In this document: positions 37,495 to 49,441 of the stretch, piece by piece | How the letters are laid out: every line of letters starts with the position of its first letter | Position numbering within the stretch: position 1 is the stretch's first letter | Assembly: GCA_003105015.1 (NCBI GenBank) | Contig: PQAF01000029.1 | Span: 62,001 to 126,000 of the forward strand | Direction: 5' to 3' | Length of the DNA stretch: 64,000 bases | DNA from: Rhodocyclales bacterium | Lineage (GTDB): Bacteria; Pseudomonadota; Gammaproteobacteria; Burkholderiales; Rhodocyclaceae | Made by a program: the position numbers and the translations under genes | The notes under the pieces: model-generated | The model's database searches: none | The model's input: the letters and a program-made list of their open reading frames with translations, nothing else | Told to the model about the DNA's origin: nothing

Positions 37495-39378
37495 ATGAAC
37501 GACAAGCAGAACAAGGGACGCGTTGCCGCGCTCTCTGTGGCCGCCCTCGGGGTGGTCTATGGCGACATCGGCACCAGCCCGCTCTACGCCATCAAGGAAG
37601 TGTTCGGCGGCGCCCACCATCCGGTGCCCATCACGCCGGACAATGTGCTCGGGATCCTGTCGCTGATCTTCTGGTCGCTGATCGTGGTGGTGTCGGTCAA
37701 GTACGTCGCCCTCATCCTGCGCGCCGACAACAAGGGCGAGGGCGGCATCATGGCACTGATGGCGCTGATCCTCGGTCGCAAGGACCTGCCGCCGCGTCAA
37801 CGGACAGCCGTCGTCCTGCTCGGACTGTTCGGCGCGGCGCTGTTCTATGGGGACGGCGTCATCACGCCGGCCATTTCCGTCCTCTCCGCGGTGGAGGGGC
37901 TGGAGGTCGCCACCCCGGCCTTCAAGCCCTACATCATTCCCATCACCATCGGCATCCTCGTCGGTCTCTTCGTCGTGCAAAGGCACGGCACCACCCGGGT
38001 CGGCGTCGCCTTCGGGCCGATCACCGCTCTCTGGTTCGCCACCCTCGCCCTGCTCGGCATCCTGGAAATCCTGCGCGAGCCGGCGGTGCTCGCCGCCCTC
38101 TGGCCGGGCTACGCCCTCGGCTTCCTCGGCGCGCATCCGACCCTCGGCTTTTTCTCCCTCGGTGCGGTGTTTCTCGCAGTGACCGGGGCCGAGGCTCTGT
38201 ATGCCGATATGGGGCACTTCGGCCGGCTGCCCATCCGCCTGGTCTGGTTCGGTCTGGTGCTGCCATCGCTGCTACTCAACTACTTCGGCCAGGGCGCGCT
38301 GCTGCTGGCCGATCCGACCGCCATCGAGAACCCTTTCTACCGGCTGGCGCCGGACTGGGGACTCTATCCCCTCGTGGTGCTGGCAGCAGCGGCAACCGTC
38401 ATTGCCTCCCAAGCGGTCATCTCGGGCGCCTATTCGATCACGCAACAAGCCATCCAGCTCGGCTATTCGCCGCGCATGGAGATCCACCATACCTCGAGCG
38501 CCACCATGGGCCAGATCTACCTGCCGGGCATCAACTGGACGCTGCTCGCCGCCGTGATCGCCCTGGTGCTCGGCTTCCGGTCGTCCACCAACCTGGCCGC
38601 CGCCTACGGCATCGCGGTCACCGGCACCATGATCATCACGACATCGTTCGCTTATCTGGTAGCGCGTCACGAATGGGGCTGGGGACCGGTCCGTGCGCTG
38701 GCGGTCTTCGGCTTGCTGCTCCTGGTAGACATGTCCTTCCTTGCCGCAAACGCCGTGAAGATCCACGACGGCGGCTGGTTCCCGCTGGTGTTCGGCCTGG
38801 CGGTTTTCATCCTGCTCACCACATGGAAGCGCGGCCGCGACATCCTTGCCGCCAGGCTCGATGCGCAGACACAAGGCCTGCGCGAGTTCGTTACCGCCAT
38901 CGAGCGTACGGGCGAGGTCGCCACGGTACGCGGCGCCGCGGTCTTCCTGACACCGCGGCCCGATCACGTGCCGCATGCCCTGCTGCACAACCTGAAGCAC
39001 AACCAGGTGCTGCACGAGCAGGTCGTGCTGGCTACCGTCACGGTGCTGCCGGTGCCGCGGGTGAGCGACGCCCAGCGCGTGCTGGTCGAGCGGCTGAGCG
39101 GACGGTTCTACGGCGTCCGCATGTTCTTCGGCTTCATGGAGGAAGCCGACGTTCCTGCGGCCCTTGAATGGTGCGTCGAGCAGGGCCTGCAGCTCGACCC
39201 CGCCCGCACTTCCTATTTTCTCGGCCGGGAAACCCTCCTGCCCACGCTCGGCACGGCCATGGCCGCCTGGCGCCAGAAGATTTTCGCGACCATGTTCCGC
39301 AATGCCGGCAGCGCCGCAACCTACTTCAAGCTGCCGCCGAACCGCGTCGTCGAGCTCGGTGCCCAGGTCGCCCTGTAG
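37495..39378 (+). CDS. kup: Kup, potassium uptake protein
   Basis: A 627-residue K+/H+ symporter with twelve membrane helices and a C-terminal cytosolic domain. The signature GVVYGDIGTSPLYAIKEVF is intact, with YGDGVITPAISVLSAVEG, GAEALYADMGHFG and ISGAYSITQQAIQLGYSPR. Placement after kdpDE-like genes suggests regulation by them. No kdpFABC is in the window. Confidence 0.96.
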   Translation: MNDKQNKGRVAALSVAALGVVYGDIGTSPLYAIKEVFGGAHHPVPITPDNVLGILSLIFWSLIVVVSVKYVALILRADNKGEGGIMALMALILGRKDLPPRQRTAVVLLGLFGAALFYGDGVITPAISVLSAVEGLEVATPAFKPYIIPITIGILVGLFVVQRHGTTRVGVAFGPITALWFATLALLGILEILREPAVLAALWPGYALGFLGAHPTLGFFSLGAVFLAVTGAEALYADMGHFGRLPIRLVWFGLVLPSLLLNYFGQGALLLADPTAIENPFYRLAPDWGLYPLVVLAAAATVIASQAVISGAYSITQQAIQLGYSPRMEIHHTSSATMGQIYLPGINWTLLAAVIALVLGFRSSTNLAAAYGIAVTGTMIITTSFAYLVARHEWGWGPVRALAVFGLLLLVDMSFLAANAVKIHDGGWFPLVFGLAVFILLTTWKRGRDILAARLDAQTQGLREFVTAIERTGEVATVRGAAVFLTPRPDHVPHALLHNLKHNQVLHEQVVLATVTVLPVPRVSDAQRVLVERLSGRFYGVRMFFGFMEEADVPAALEWCVEQGLQLDPARTSYFLGRETLLPTLGTAMAAWRQKIFATMFRNAGSAATYFKLPPNRVVELGAQVAL

Positions 39379-39460
39379 GCGCTGACGACGGCGCGCGTCC
39401 GCCGCCGTCCTGCGGAAATCGGCTAAAATTCGGCTTTCAGGCAAAGCTGGAGAACACATC

Positions 39461-40384
39461 ATGTCCATGGCCGACCGCGACGGCTTCATCTGGTACGACG
39501 GCAAGCTCGTGCCCTGGCGCGAAGCAACCACCCATGTGCTCACCCACTCCCTGCACTATGGCCTCGCCGTATTCGAGGGCGTGCGCGCCTACAAGACCGT
39601 CGACGGCACCGCCATCTTCCGCCTCAAGGAGCACACCGACCGGCTCTTCAACTCGGCGCACATCTACATGATGAAGATGCCGTATGACAAGGAAACCCTG
39701 ATGGAGGCGCACAAGGAAGTGGTGCGCGCCAACAAGCTCGACTCCTGCTACCTGCGGCCGATCGCCTTCTACGGCTCGGAGAAGATGGGCGTCTCGCCGA
39801 AAGGCGCCAAGGTGCATGTCTCCATCGCCGCCTGGCCGTGGGGCGCCTACCTCGGCGAGGACGGCCTCGCCAACGGCATCCGCGTGAAGACCTCCTCGTA
39901 CGCGCGCCACCACGTGAACGTCTCGATGTGCCGCGCCAAGTACTCCGGCACCTACGCCAACTCGATCCTCGCCAACATGGAGGCCACCGAGCATGGCTAC
40001 GACGAAGCGCTGCTGCTCGACGTCGACGGTTTCGTCGCCGAGGGCGCCGGCGAGAATCTCTTCATCGTCAAGGACGGCCAGATCTACGAGCCGGAGATCG
40101 CCTCGGCGCTGGTCGGCATCACGCGCGCCACCATCATCCAGCTGGCCAAGGAGCTCGGCTACGAGGTGAAGGCGAAGCGCCTCACCCGCGACGACCTCTA
40201 CATCGCCGACGAGGCCTTCTTCACCGGCACCGCCGCCGAGGTGACGCCGATCCGCGAGGTCGACAGCCGGCAGATCGGCAGCGGCAAGCGCGGCCCGATC
40301 ACGCACCAGATCCAGAACCTGTTCTTCGACGTGGTGAACGGCCGCTCGCCCTTCCACAAGGGCTGGCTGACGCCGGTCAAATAG
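39461..40384 (+). CDS. ilvE: IlvE, branched-chain amino acid aminotransferase
   Basis: A 307-residue fold-type IV PLP enzyme making Ile, Leu and Val from their keto acids. N-terminal THSLHYGLAVFEGVRAY, the PLP lysine in RAKYSGTYANSILA, and EGAGENLF are present, with FFTGTAAEVTPIREVD at the C-terminus. It is followed nine bases later by a small zinc-finger gene, a common beta/gammaproteobacterial pairing. Confidence 0.95.
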   Translation: MSMADRDGFIWYDGKLVPWREATTHVLTHSLHYGLAVFEGVRAYKTVDGTAIFRLKEHTDRLFNSAHIYMMKMPYDKETLMEAHKEVVRANKLDSCYLRPIAFYGSEKMGVSPKGAKVHVSIAAWPWGAYLGEDGLANGIRVKTSSYARHHVNVSMCRAKYSGTYANSILANMEATEHGYDEALLLDVDGFVAEGAGENLFIVKDGQIYEPEIASALVGITRATIIQLAKELGYEVKAKRLTRDDLYIADEAFFTGTAAEVTPIREVDSRQIGSGKRGPITHQIQNLFFDVVNGRSPFHKGWLTPVK

Positions 40385-40392
40385 GAGCTGCC

Positions 40393-40593
40393 ATGAGCGA
40401 AGTGAAAGACACCGCCCGCGTCGTCGCCGTCACCGCGCACGACCTGCCCCTGCACTGCCCGCGGCCCGACGCGCCGCTGTGGGCGCGCCATCCGCGCGTC
40501 TTCCTCGACCCGCTGAAGGGCGGCGAGGCGGTCTGTCCGTATTGCGGCACGCGCTACACCTTCACCGGCGAGGCGCCCAAGGGGCACCATTGA
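40393..40593 (+). CDS. Zinc-finger (CHCC-type) domain protein, 66 aa
   Basis: Small protein with LHCPRPDAPLWARHPRVFLD and EAVCPYCGTRY, giving a Cys/His/Cys/Cys zinc site as in the NDUFS6-related zf-CHCC family. AGGAG seven bases upstream sets the ATG. It sits between ilvE and waaF, its usual place. Function is unknown. Confidence 0.88.
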   Translation: MSEVKDTARVVAVTAHDLPLHCPRPDAPLWARHPRVFLDPLKGGEAVCPYCGTRYTFTGEAPKGHH

Positions 40594-40606
40594 ACGTCTC
40601 CGCGTG

Positions 40607-41617
40607 ATGCGGAAAGCCCTCATCGTCGCCCCCTCCTGGATCGGCGACACCATCCTCGCGCAGCCGCTCTTCGCGCGGCTGCATGCACGCCATCCAGGCC
40701 TCGCCCTCGACGCCTTCGCGCCGGCCTGGGCGGCGCCGGTGCTCTCGCGCATGCGCGAGATCCGCCGCGTCATCCCCAACCCCTTCGCCCACGGCGAGTT
40801 CAACCTCGCCGGCCGCTGGCGCGCCGGGCGCGAACTCGCGCGCGAGGGCTACGACGCGGCGATCGTCCTGCCGAATTCCTGGAAGTCCGCCCTGCTGCCC
40901 TGCTTCGCCGGCATCCCGCAGCGCATCGGCTTCAGGGGCGAAGCGCGCCGCGGGCTGCTCAACCGCATCCACCGCCTCGACGAGGCGGCGTTGCCGCAAC
41001 TGGCCCAGCGCTACGCCCTGCTGGCCGAGGACGTCGGCACCGCAATGCCCGCCCCGCTGGCCGCGCCGCATCTCGAGGTGAATCCGGATTCCGTGCGCGC
41101 CACCCTGGCGACGCTCGGCCTCGACTCGACGAAGACGCCGATCGCCTTCTGCCCCGGCGCGGAATACGGCCCGGCCAAGCGCTGGCCGGCGCGGCATTTC
41201 GCCGAACTCGCCCGCCGTCTTGCACAGACTGACTTTCCCGTCTGGATCGTCGGCTCGGCCAAGGACGCGCCGATCGGCGCGGAGATCGAGCAATTGTCCG
41301 GCGGGGCCGCCCGCAACCTGTGCGGCCGCACCGACCTCGGCCAGGCCATCGACCTGCTCTCCTGCGCGCGGCTGGTGGTGAGCAACGACTCCGGCCTGAT
41401 GCACGTCGCCGCCGCGCTCGACCGCCCGCTGGTGGCGCTCTACGGCTCGTCGAGCACCGCCTACACGCCGCCGCTGTCGCGGCGGGCGCGCCTTGTCAGC
41501 CTCGGCCTCGAATGCAGCCCCTGCTTCAAGCGGGAATGCCCGCTGGGGCATTTCAAGTGCCTGAACGACCTCACGCCCGAGCGGGTGCTCGGCGAGATCA
41601 AGGAAATCCAGCCATGA
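40607..41617 (+). CDS. waaF: WaaF, ADP-heptose:LPS heptosyltransferase II
   Basis: A 336-residue GT9 glycosyltransferase adding the second heptose to the LPS inner core. Motifs: APSWIGDTILAQPLF, FCPGAEYGPAKRWP, VSNDSGLMHVAAAL and a C-terminal Cys-rich SPCFKRECPLGHFKC region. An alternative GTG start lies three bases upstream. One ACTGACTTT word (41228-41236) encodes TDF. Overlaps the next gene by four bases. Confidence 0.93.
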   Translation: MRKALIVAPSWIGDTILAQPLFARLHARHPGLALDAFAPAWAAPVLSRMREIRRVIPNPFAHGEFNLAGRWRAGRELAREGYDAAIVLPNSWKSALLPCFAGIPQRIGFRGEARRGLLNRIHRLDEAALPQLAQRYALLAEDVGTAMPAPLAAPHLEVNPDSVRATLATLGLDSTKTPIAFCPGAEYGPAKRWPARHFAELARRLAQTDFPVWIVGSAKDAPIGAEIEQLSGGAARNLCGRTDLGQAIDLLSCARLVVSNDSGLMHVAAALDRPLVALYGSSSTAYTPPLSRRARLVSLGLECSPCFKRECPLGHFKCLNDLTPERVLGEIKEIQP

Positions 41618-42036
41618 CCATGCGATTCTTCGCCACGCCGCAGGACGCCGAAGCGGCCTTCTATGACGCACTGGAGCGCGCCGACCTCGAGGCCATGATG
41701 GCCATCTGGGCGGAGGACGAGGAAGTCCTGTGCACCCATCCCCAAGGCGAGCGCATCGCCGGCTTTGCCGCCGTGCGCGAGAGCTGGCGGCAGATCTTCG
41801 CCAGCGGCCAGCGCGCCAGCGTGCGCTTGTCCGACGCCGTGCACCGCCAGGGCATCCTGCTCGCCCTGCACAGCGCCCACGAGCACTACTCGGTGCCGGG
41901 CGAGGAAGTGCCGCGCCCGCCGGTCATCGCCAGCAATGTCTACGTCCGCGGCGCCCAGGGCTGGCACCTGCTGTCGCGCCATGCCTCCAGCGCGCCGGCA
42001 CCGCTCGCTGCCGACATTTCCGCCACCCTGCATTGA
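41614..42036 (+). CDS. NTF2-like (SnoaL/DUF4440-type) protein
   Basis: A 140-residue cone-shaped alpha+beta fold candidate: FYDALERADLEAMMAIWAED, a FAAVRESWRQIFAS helix and GWHLLSRHAS in the last strands. The family includes small enzymes and binding proteins; no catalytic assignment is possible. ATGA coupled to waaF and TTGA coupled to the following hydrolase. Confidence 0.8.
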   Translation: MTMRFFATPQDAEAAFYDALERADLEAMMAIWAEDEEVLCTHPQGERIAGFAAVRESWRQIFASGQRASVRLSDAVHRQGILLALHSAHEHYSVPGEEVPRPPVIASNVYVRGAQGWHLLSRHASSAPAPLAADISATLH

Positions 42037-43001
42037 AAGAATTTCCTTCCTACCGCGCACCCGCCTGGTTGCCCGGCGGCCACGCCCAGACCATCTGGCC
42101 GATCGTGCGCAAGGGCGCGCCGCCCGCCTACCGGCGCGAGCGCTGGGACACGCCAGACGGCGACTTCATCGACGTCGACTGGCTGGACGCGCCGCATGAA
42201 GCGGAGGCCCCGCTGGTGGTGCTCTTCCACGGCCTCGAAGGCAGCTCGGCCAGCCATTACGCCAGCGCGCTCATGCACAGGCTGGCGCAGCGCGGCTGGG
42301 GCGGCGCCGTGCCGCACTTCCGCGGCTGCTCGGGCGAGCCGAACCACCTGCCGCGCGCCTACCACTCGGGCGACTCGGCGGAGATCGACTGGGTGCTGCG
42401 GCGCATGCGCGCCCTGTTCCCGCAGCGGGCGCTCTTCGCTTCAGGCGTCTCCCTCGGCGGCAACGCGCTGCTGAAGTGGGCCGGCGAGCAGGAAGGCGCC
42501 GCGCGCGACGTCGTGCAGGCCGTCGCCGGCGTCTGCGCGCCGCTCGACCTCACCGCCGCCGGTCGCGCCCTGCAGCAGGGCTTCAGCCTGGTCTATGCGA
42601 AGCATTTTCTCGGCACGCTGAAGGTCAATGCCGGCGCCAAGCTGGCACGCTTCCCCGGCCTGTTCGACGGAGCGCGCATGCGCGCCGCCCGCAACCTGTA
42701 CGAGTTCGACGACGCCGTCACCGCGCCGCTGCACGGCTTCCGCGACGCCGGCGACTACTGGCGCCGCGCCAGCAGCAAACCCTGGCTGGGCGGCATCCGC
42801 CTGCCGGCGCTGGTGCTCAATGCGCTGAACGATCCCTTCCTGCCGCGCGAGGCGCTGCCGGCGCAGCAGGACGTCGCCGCCGCGGTGACGCTCGAATACC
42901 CGGCCGGCGGCGGCCATGCCGGCTTCGTCGCCGGGCCCTTCCCGGGTCACCTCGACTGGTTGCCGCTGCGCCTGCTGGCATACTTCGAAGGCCGGCGTTG
43001 A
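42033..43001 (+). CDS. YheT-family alpha/beta hydrolase
   Basis: A 322-residue hydrolase. YRAPAWLPGGHAQTIWP at the N-terminus is typical of YheT/ABHD1-3-like proteins. Oxyanion VLFHGLEGSS, nucleophile Ser in GVSLGGNALLKW, Asp in NALNDPFLP and His in GGHAGF complete the triad. The start is probably TTG 42033, overlapping the previous stop (TTGA); no ATG is available before the conserved region. Substrate unknown, probably an ester. Confidence 0.85.
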   Translation: MKEFPSYRAPAWLPGGHAQTIWPIVRKGAPPAYRRERWDTPDGDFIDVDWLDAPHEAEAPLVVLFHGLEGSSASHYASALMHRLAQRGWGGAVPHFRGCSGEPNHLPRAYHSGDSAEIDWVLRRMRALFPQRALFASGVSLGGNALLKWAGEQEGAARDVVQAVAGVCAPLDLTAAGRALQQGFSLVYAKHFLGTLKVNAGAKLARFPGLFDGARMRAARNLYEFDDAVTAPLHGFRDAGDYWRRASSKPWLGGIRLPALVLNALNDPFLPREALPAQQDVAAAVTLEYPAGGGHAGFVAGPFPGHLDWLPLRLLAYFEGRR

Positions 43002-43035
43002 TGGGATAATGAACGGAACGAAGCGAGGTACCGAC

Positions 43036-44412
43036 ATGCAGATTCCCGCCCCCGAGATCTTCAAGGCCTACGACATCCGCGGCATCGTCGGCAGGACGCT
43101 GACGCGCGACGCCGTCTATTCGATCGGCCGCGCCGTCGGCTCCGAGGCGCGCGAGCGCAAGGTGAAGACCGTCGTCGTCGGCCGCGACGGCCGCCTCTCC
43201 GGCCCGGAGCTGTCGCTGGCGCTGATGCAGGGCATCTGCGCTTCAGGCGTCGACGTCGCCGACATCGGCATGGTGCCGACCCCGCTCGGCTACTTCGCCG
43301 CGCACCACCTGAAGACCGGCAGCGCGGTGATGGTCACCGGCAGCCACAACCCGCCCGACTACAACGGCTTCAAGATCATGCTGGCCGGCGACACCCTGCA
43401 CAGCACGGCCATCACCGCCCTGCGCACGCGCCTCGTCGAGGGGCGGCTCGCCTCGGGCAGCGGCAAGATCGCCCGGGTGGATGTGCGCCAGGATTACCTC
43501 GATCGCATCGTCTCCGACGTGAAGTTGTCGCGAAAGATGAAAATCGTGGTCGACTGCGGCAACGGCGTCGCCGGCGCCGTGGCGCCGGAACTCTTCCGCC
43601 GCATGGGTTGCGAACTGGTCGAGCTCTTCTGCGAGGTGGACGGCAATTTCCCCAACCACCATCCCGATCCGTCCAAGCCGGACAACCTGAAGGACGTCAT
43701 CCGCGCCCTGCAGGAGACCGACGCGGAACTCGGCATCGCCTTCGACGGCGACGGCGACCGCCTCGGCGTGGTGACCAAGGACGGCGAGATCGTCTACCCG
43801 GACCGCCAGCTGATGCTCTTCGCCGCCGACGTGCTGACGCGCAATCCCGGCGCGCAAATCATTTACGATGTGAAATGCTCGCGCAACCTGGCCCGCTCCA
43901 TCCGCCACCAGGGCGGCAAGCCCCTGATGTGGATGACCGGCCATGCGCTGATCAAGGCCAAGCTGAAGGAGACCGGCGCCCCGCTCGCCGGCGAGATGAG
44001 CGGCCACACCTTCTTCAAGGAGCGCTGGTACGGCTTCGACGACGGCCTCTACGCCGGCGCGCGCCTGCTGGAAATCGTCTCGCGCTGGAAGGACGCCAAC
44101 TGGCCGCTCAAGCACCTGCCTGACGCCGTCTCCACGCCCGAGCTCAACCTGAAGATGCAGGAAGGCGAGCCGCATGCGCTCATCGCCGAGCTGCAGAAAA
44201 CGGCGAAGTTCGAGGGGGCGCAGGAGATCATCACCCTCGACGGCCTGCGCGTCGAGTACGCCGACGGCTTTGGCCTGATGCGCGCCTCCAACACCACGCC
44301 GGTGCTGGTGCTGCGCTTCGAGGCCGACGACGAGCAAGCGCTGGCGCGCATCCAGGCCGACTTCCGCCGCGTCCTGCGAAAGGCGCGGCCCGACCTGCTG
44401 CAGGCCTTCTAA
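43036..44412 (+). CDS. Phosphomannomutase/phosphoglucomutase (AlgC type)
   Basis: A 458-residue member of the alpha-D-phosphohexomutase family. Phospho-serine loop VTGSHNPPDYNG, magnesium loop FDGDGDRLG, sugar-binding GEMSGHTFF and phosphate-binding RASNTTPVLVLR are intact. It interconverts hexose 1- and 6-phosphates for exopolysaccharide and LPS precursors. CGAGG precedes ATG 43036; an alternative ATG lies at 43009. Confidence 0.93.
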   Translation: MQIPAPEIFKAYDIRGIVGRTLTRDAVYSIGRAVGSEARERKVKTVVVGRDGRLSGPELSLALMQGICASGVDVADIGMVPTPLGYFAAHHLKTGSAVMVTGSHNPPDYNGFKIMLAGDTLHSTAITALRTRLVEGRLASGSGKIARVDVRQDYLDRIVSDVKLSRKMKIVVDCGNGVAGAVAPELFRRMGCELVELFCEVDGNFPNHHPDPSKPDNLKDVIRALQETDAELGIAFDGDGDRLGVVTKDGEIVYPDRQLMLFAADVLTRNPGAQIIYDVKCSRNLARSIRHQGGKPLMWMTGHALIKAKLKETGAPLAGEMSGHTFFKERWYGFDDGLYAGARLLEIVSRWKDANWPLKHLPDAVSTPELNLKMQEGEPHALIAELQKTAKFEGAQEIITLDGLRVEYADGFGLMRASNTTPVLVLRFEADDEQALARIQADFRRVLRKARPDLLQAF

Positions 44413-44434
44413 AGGTTTGTCCCGGCAGGCCGTT

Positions 44435-45682
44435 ATGGGTGGAATGTCCGCCCAGGAAATCTTCATCGGCCGCCAGCCCATCCTCGACCGCTACCAGCGG
44501 CTGTATGCCTACGAACTGCTGTTCCGCCGCGGCACGCAGAACAGCGCCGAGGTCACCGACGACCTGGCCGCCACGGCGACCGTCCTCAGCCACGTGTTTT
44601 CCGAACTCGGCCTGGAGACGGCGCTCGGCCCCTACCTGGGTTTCGTCAACCTCGATGCGCGCATGCTGGCGAGCGATGCGCTCGAGCTGCTGCCCAAGGA
44701 AAAATTCGTCCTCGAGGTGCTGGAAACCGTCGAGCTCACCCCGGCGGTGGTCGCGCGCTGCCGCGAGTTGAAAGACAAGGGCTATACCCTGGCGCTGGAC
44801 GACTTCGTCGCCTTCGAGGAGAAGCACGCACCGATCCTCGAACTGGCCGACATCGTCAAGGTGGACCTGATGGGCATGGATGCCGCCGCCCTGGAGAAAA
44901 CCGTCAAGGCACTGCGCCCCTGGAAGGTCAAGCTGCTGGCCGAGAAGGTGGACGACGAAGCGCAGGTGAAGATGTGCAGCGACCTCGGCTTCGAGCTGTT
45001 CCAGGGTTATTACTTCGCCAAGCCGACCATCATCGCCGGCAAGAAGCTGTCGCAGTCCGAGCTGTCGCTGATCCGGCTGCTCAGCCTGATCCTCGACGAT
45101 GCCGAAACGCCGCAGATCGAAGACATCTTCAAGCAGGAACCGGGGCTGACGCTGAACCTGATGCGACTGACCAATTCGGCCGCTTCCGGCCTGCGCCAGA
45201 AGATCACCTCGCTGCGCCACGCCATCACCGTACTGGGGCGCCGCCAGCTGCAGCGCTGGCTGCAGCTGCTGCTCTACACCAATCCGTCCGGCGGCGGCGC
45301 CAATCCCCTGCTGCAGGTGGCCGCCACGCGCGGACGCTTCATGGAGCTGCTGGCGGGCGACATGATGGGCGCCAGCCCCGATTTCGAGGATCGCGCCTTC
45401 ATGACCGGCATCATGTCGCTCATGCCGGCGCTGCTGCATGTGCCGATCGACGAGGTGATGGCCAGCCTGCATGTCGCACCGGACGTGCGCGAGGCCCTGG
45501 AGAGCCGCTCGGACATACTCGGGAAACTGCTGCTGCTGGCGGAAAAGCAGGAGGAAAGCGACATGGCGTCCTGCTTTGCCCTCACCGCCGAGTTGCAGGG
45601 GCTCGACAACGAACGCGTCAACGCCCTCCTCGCCCAGGCGCTCGCCTGGGCCAATAGCATCGGCCAGGAAGGCGCTAACTGA
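44435..45682 (+). CDS. EAL-HDOD (YuxH-type) signalling protein with degenerate EAL
   Basis: About 415 residues. The N-terminal EAL-like domain has YAYELLFR where active phosphodiesterases have EAL/EVL plus downstream acidic residues; the DDF and KVDL remnants remain, so c-di-GMP hydrolysis is doubtful. Residues about 205-400 are HDOD (RLTNSAASGLRQKITSLRHA). Such proteins act as c-di-GMP or stress-linked regulators. The start is uncertain among 44417, 44435 and 44444. It converges on and overlaps the DUF4202 gene by eight bases. Confidence 0.85.
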   Translation: MGGMSAQEIFIGRQPILDRYQRLYAYELLFRRGTQNSAEVTDDLAATATVLSHVFSELGLETALGPYLGFVNLDARMLASDALELLPKEKFVLEVLETVELTPAVVARCRELKDKGYTLALDDFVAFEEKHAPILELADIVKVDLMGMDAAALEKTVKALRPWKVKLLAEKVDDEAQVKMCSDLGFELFQGYYFAKPTIIAGKKLSQSELSLIRLLSLILDDAETPQIEDIFKQEPGLTLNLMRLTNSAASGLRQKITSLRHAITVLGRRQLQRWLQLLLYTNPSGGGANPLLQVAATRGRFMELLAGDMMGASPDFEDRAFMTGIMSLMPALLHVPIDEVMASLHVAPDVREALESRSDILGKLLLLAEKQEESDMASCFALTAELQGLDNERVNALLAQALAWANSIGQEGAN

Positions 45683-46268
45683 CGGCCTTGAGGACCAACG
45701 GCGTCAGCGCCTCGGGCAGACTGACTTTCCCCGCCAGCACGAAATTCCGTGCTTCCGCCGACATCTTCTGCCAGGTCTTGCGGATGATCTCGATCCACTT
45801 CGCCTCGTCGTAGTCCGGGTGCTGGGCGGCGAAGCCGGCGAGATAGTGCTCGAGGAAGACCAGGTCGGTGACATCCTCCAGCAGCTGCGTCTCGGCGTTC
45901 ACCTTGAGGCCCTTCTTGCCGACGGCGGCCTGGACACGCTCGATCGTCCCGGCGTCGTAGCCGGCCTCCTGCAGGATGCGGCCGGCGGTCTCGGCATGGA
46001 ATTTATACAGGCCGGTGCGCCACTGCAGATAGCCCTGGCGGTCCATCGGATAGCTGGCGCGCGGCGTCTTCCAGCGCTGGATGTGCTGGGCGCGCACGGC
46101 CAGGCGCACGGCCTCGGAAGCATCCGGCGCGAAGCGGTCCAGCATCGCGCTCATGCGCTGCGCGTAGAGCAGTTCCTTGGGCCGGCCCTCGTCGCGGTTC
46201 GGGTCTTCGGCGTTGGCGGCGTCGAAGGCCGCAATCGCAGCGTCGAAGCGTTTTGGGTCTGCAATCAT
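45675..46268 (-). CDS. DUF4202 family protein
   Basis: A 197-residue, mostly helical soluble protein with His-rich motifs (AVRAQHIQRWKTPRASYPM, YKFHAETAG) compatible with a metal-binding helical bundle. Matches the DUF4202 family from memory. Coupled to the upstream NUDIX gene by an ATGA overlap. Function unknown. Contains one AAAGTCAGT copy (45720-45728) encoding KVS on the coding strand, the only coding copy in this orientation. Confidence 0.82.
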   Translation of the reverse strand: MIADPKRFDAAIAAFDAANAEDPNRDEGRPKELLYAQRMSAMLDRFAPDASEAVRLAVRAQHIQRWKTPRASYPMDRQGYLQWRTGLYKFHAETAGRILQEAGYDAGTIERVQAAVGKKGLKVNAETQLLEDVTDLVFLEHYLAGFAAQHPDYDEAKWIEIIRKTWQKMSAEARNFVLAGKVSLPEALTPLVLKAVS

Positions 46269-46743
46269 GGGCACCTCCGTGCAAGCCAGTCGCGAATCGC
46301 CAGCCCCGTGCCAAACTCCCAGGGGCGCAGCTTCTCCGGCGGAATCAGGCGGAATTCGGCCAGTTCCTCGTTGAGCACGATCTCGCCCTCCGCGACGACA
46401 TGGTAGGCGAGGATGATCTCGTTCTTGCGCTGGAAGGGATAGACGCCGATCAGGCTGGCGGAAGTCGTCGTCAGGCCGAGCTCCTCCTGCACCTCGCGGG
46501 CCACGCCCTCTTCCGGCGTCTCGTCGCGTTCCATGAAGCCGGTGACGAGCCCGAACATCTTCTCCGGCCAGGCGTGGTTGCGCGCCAGCACGACCAGGCC
46601 GTCGCGCTCGACCAGGCCGGCCAGCACCGGCAGCGGGTTGTCCCAGAAGACGTAGCCGCAGGCGGCATCCGGGCAGGACAGCCGCGCGCGCCCCGCAATG
46701 CCGCACTCGGCGAGCAGGGAGGCGCAGCGCGGGCAGAAGCGCA

Positions 46744-46744
<1 letters not shown>
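46265..46744 (-). CDS. NUDIX hydrolase with N-terminal zinc ribbon
   Basis: A 159-residue protein. CPRC and CPDAAC near the N-terminus form a zinc ribbon as in NudC-like enzymes. NUDIX box GFMERDETPEEGVAREVQEE plus LGL is complete. Probably a nucleoside diphosphate-X hydrolase; it lacks the NudC SQPWPFP motif, so NADH specificity is not claimed. Its ATG shares one base with the alaS stop. Confidence 0.9.
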
Positions 46745-49356
<2,612 letters not shown>

Positions 49357-49441
49357 GGCAGTCGGTACGGAAGGCGCCCTGCGGCGCAAAGAGGTCGGAT
49401 TTTAGCATCGAAGCCCCTGCCCCGCCCCGGCGGGGCAGGCT

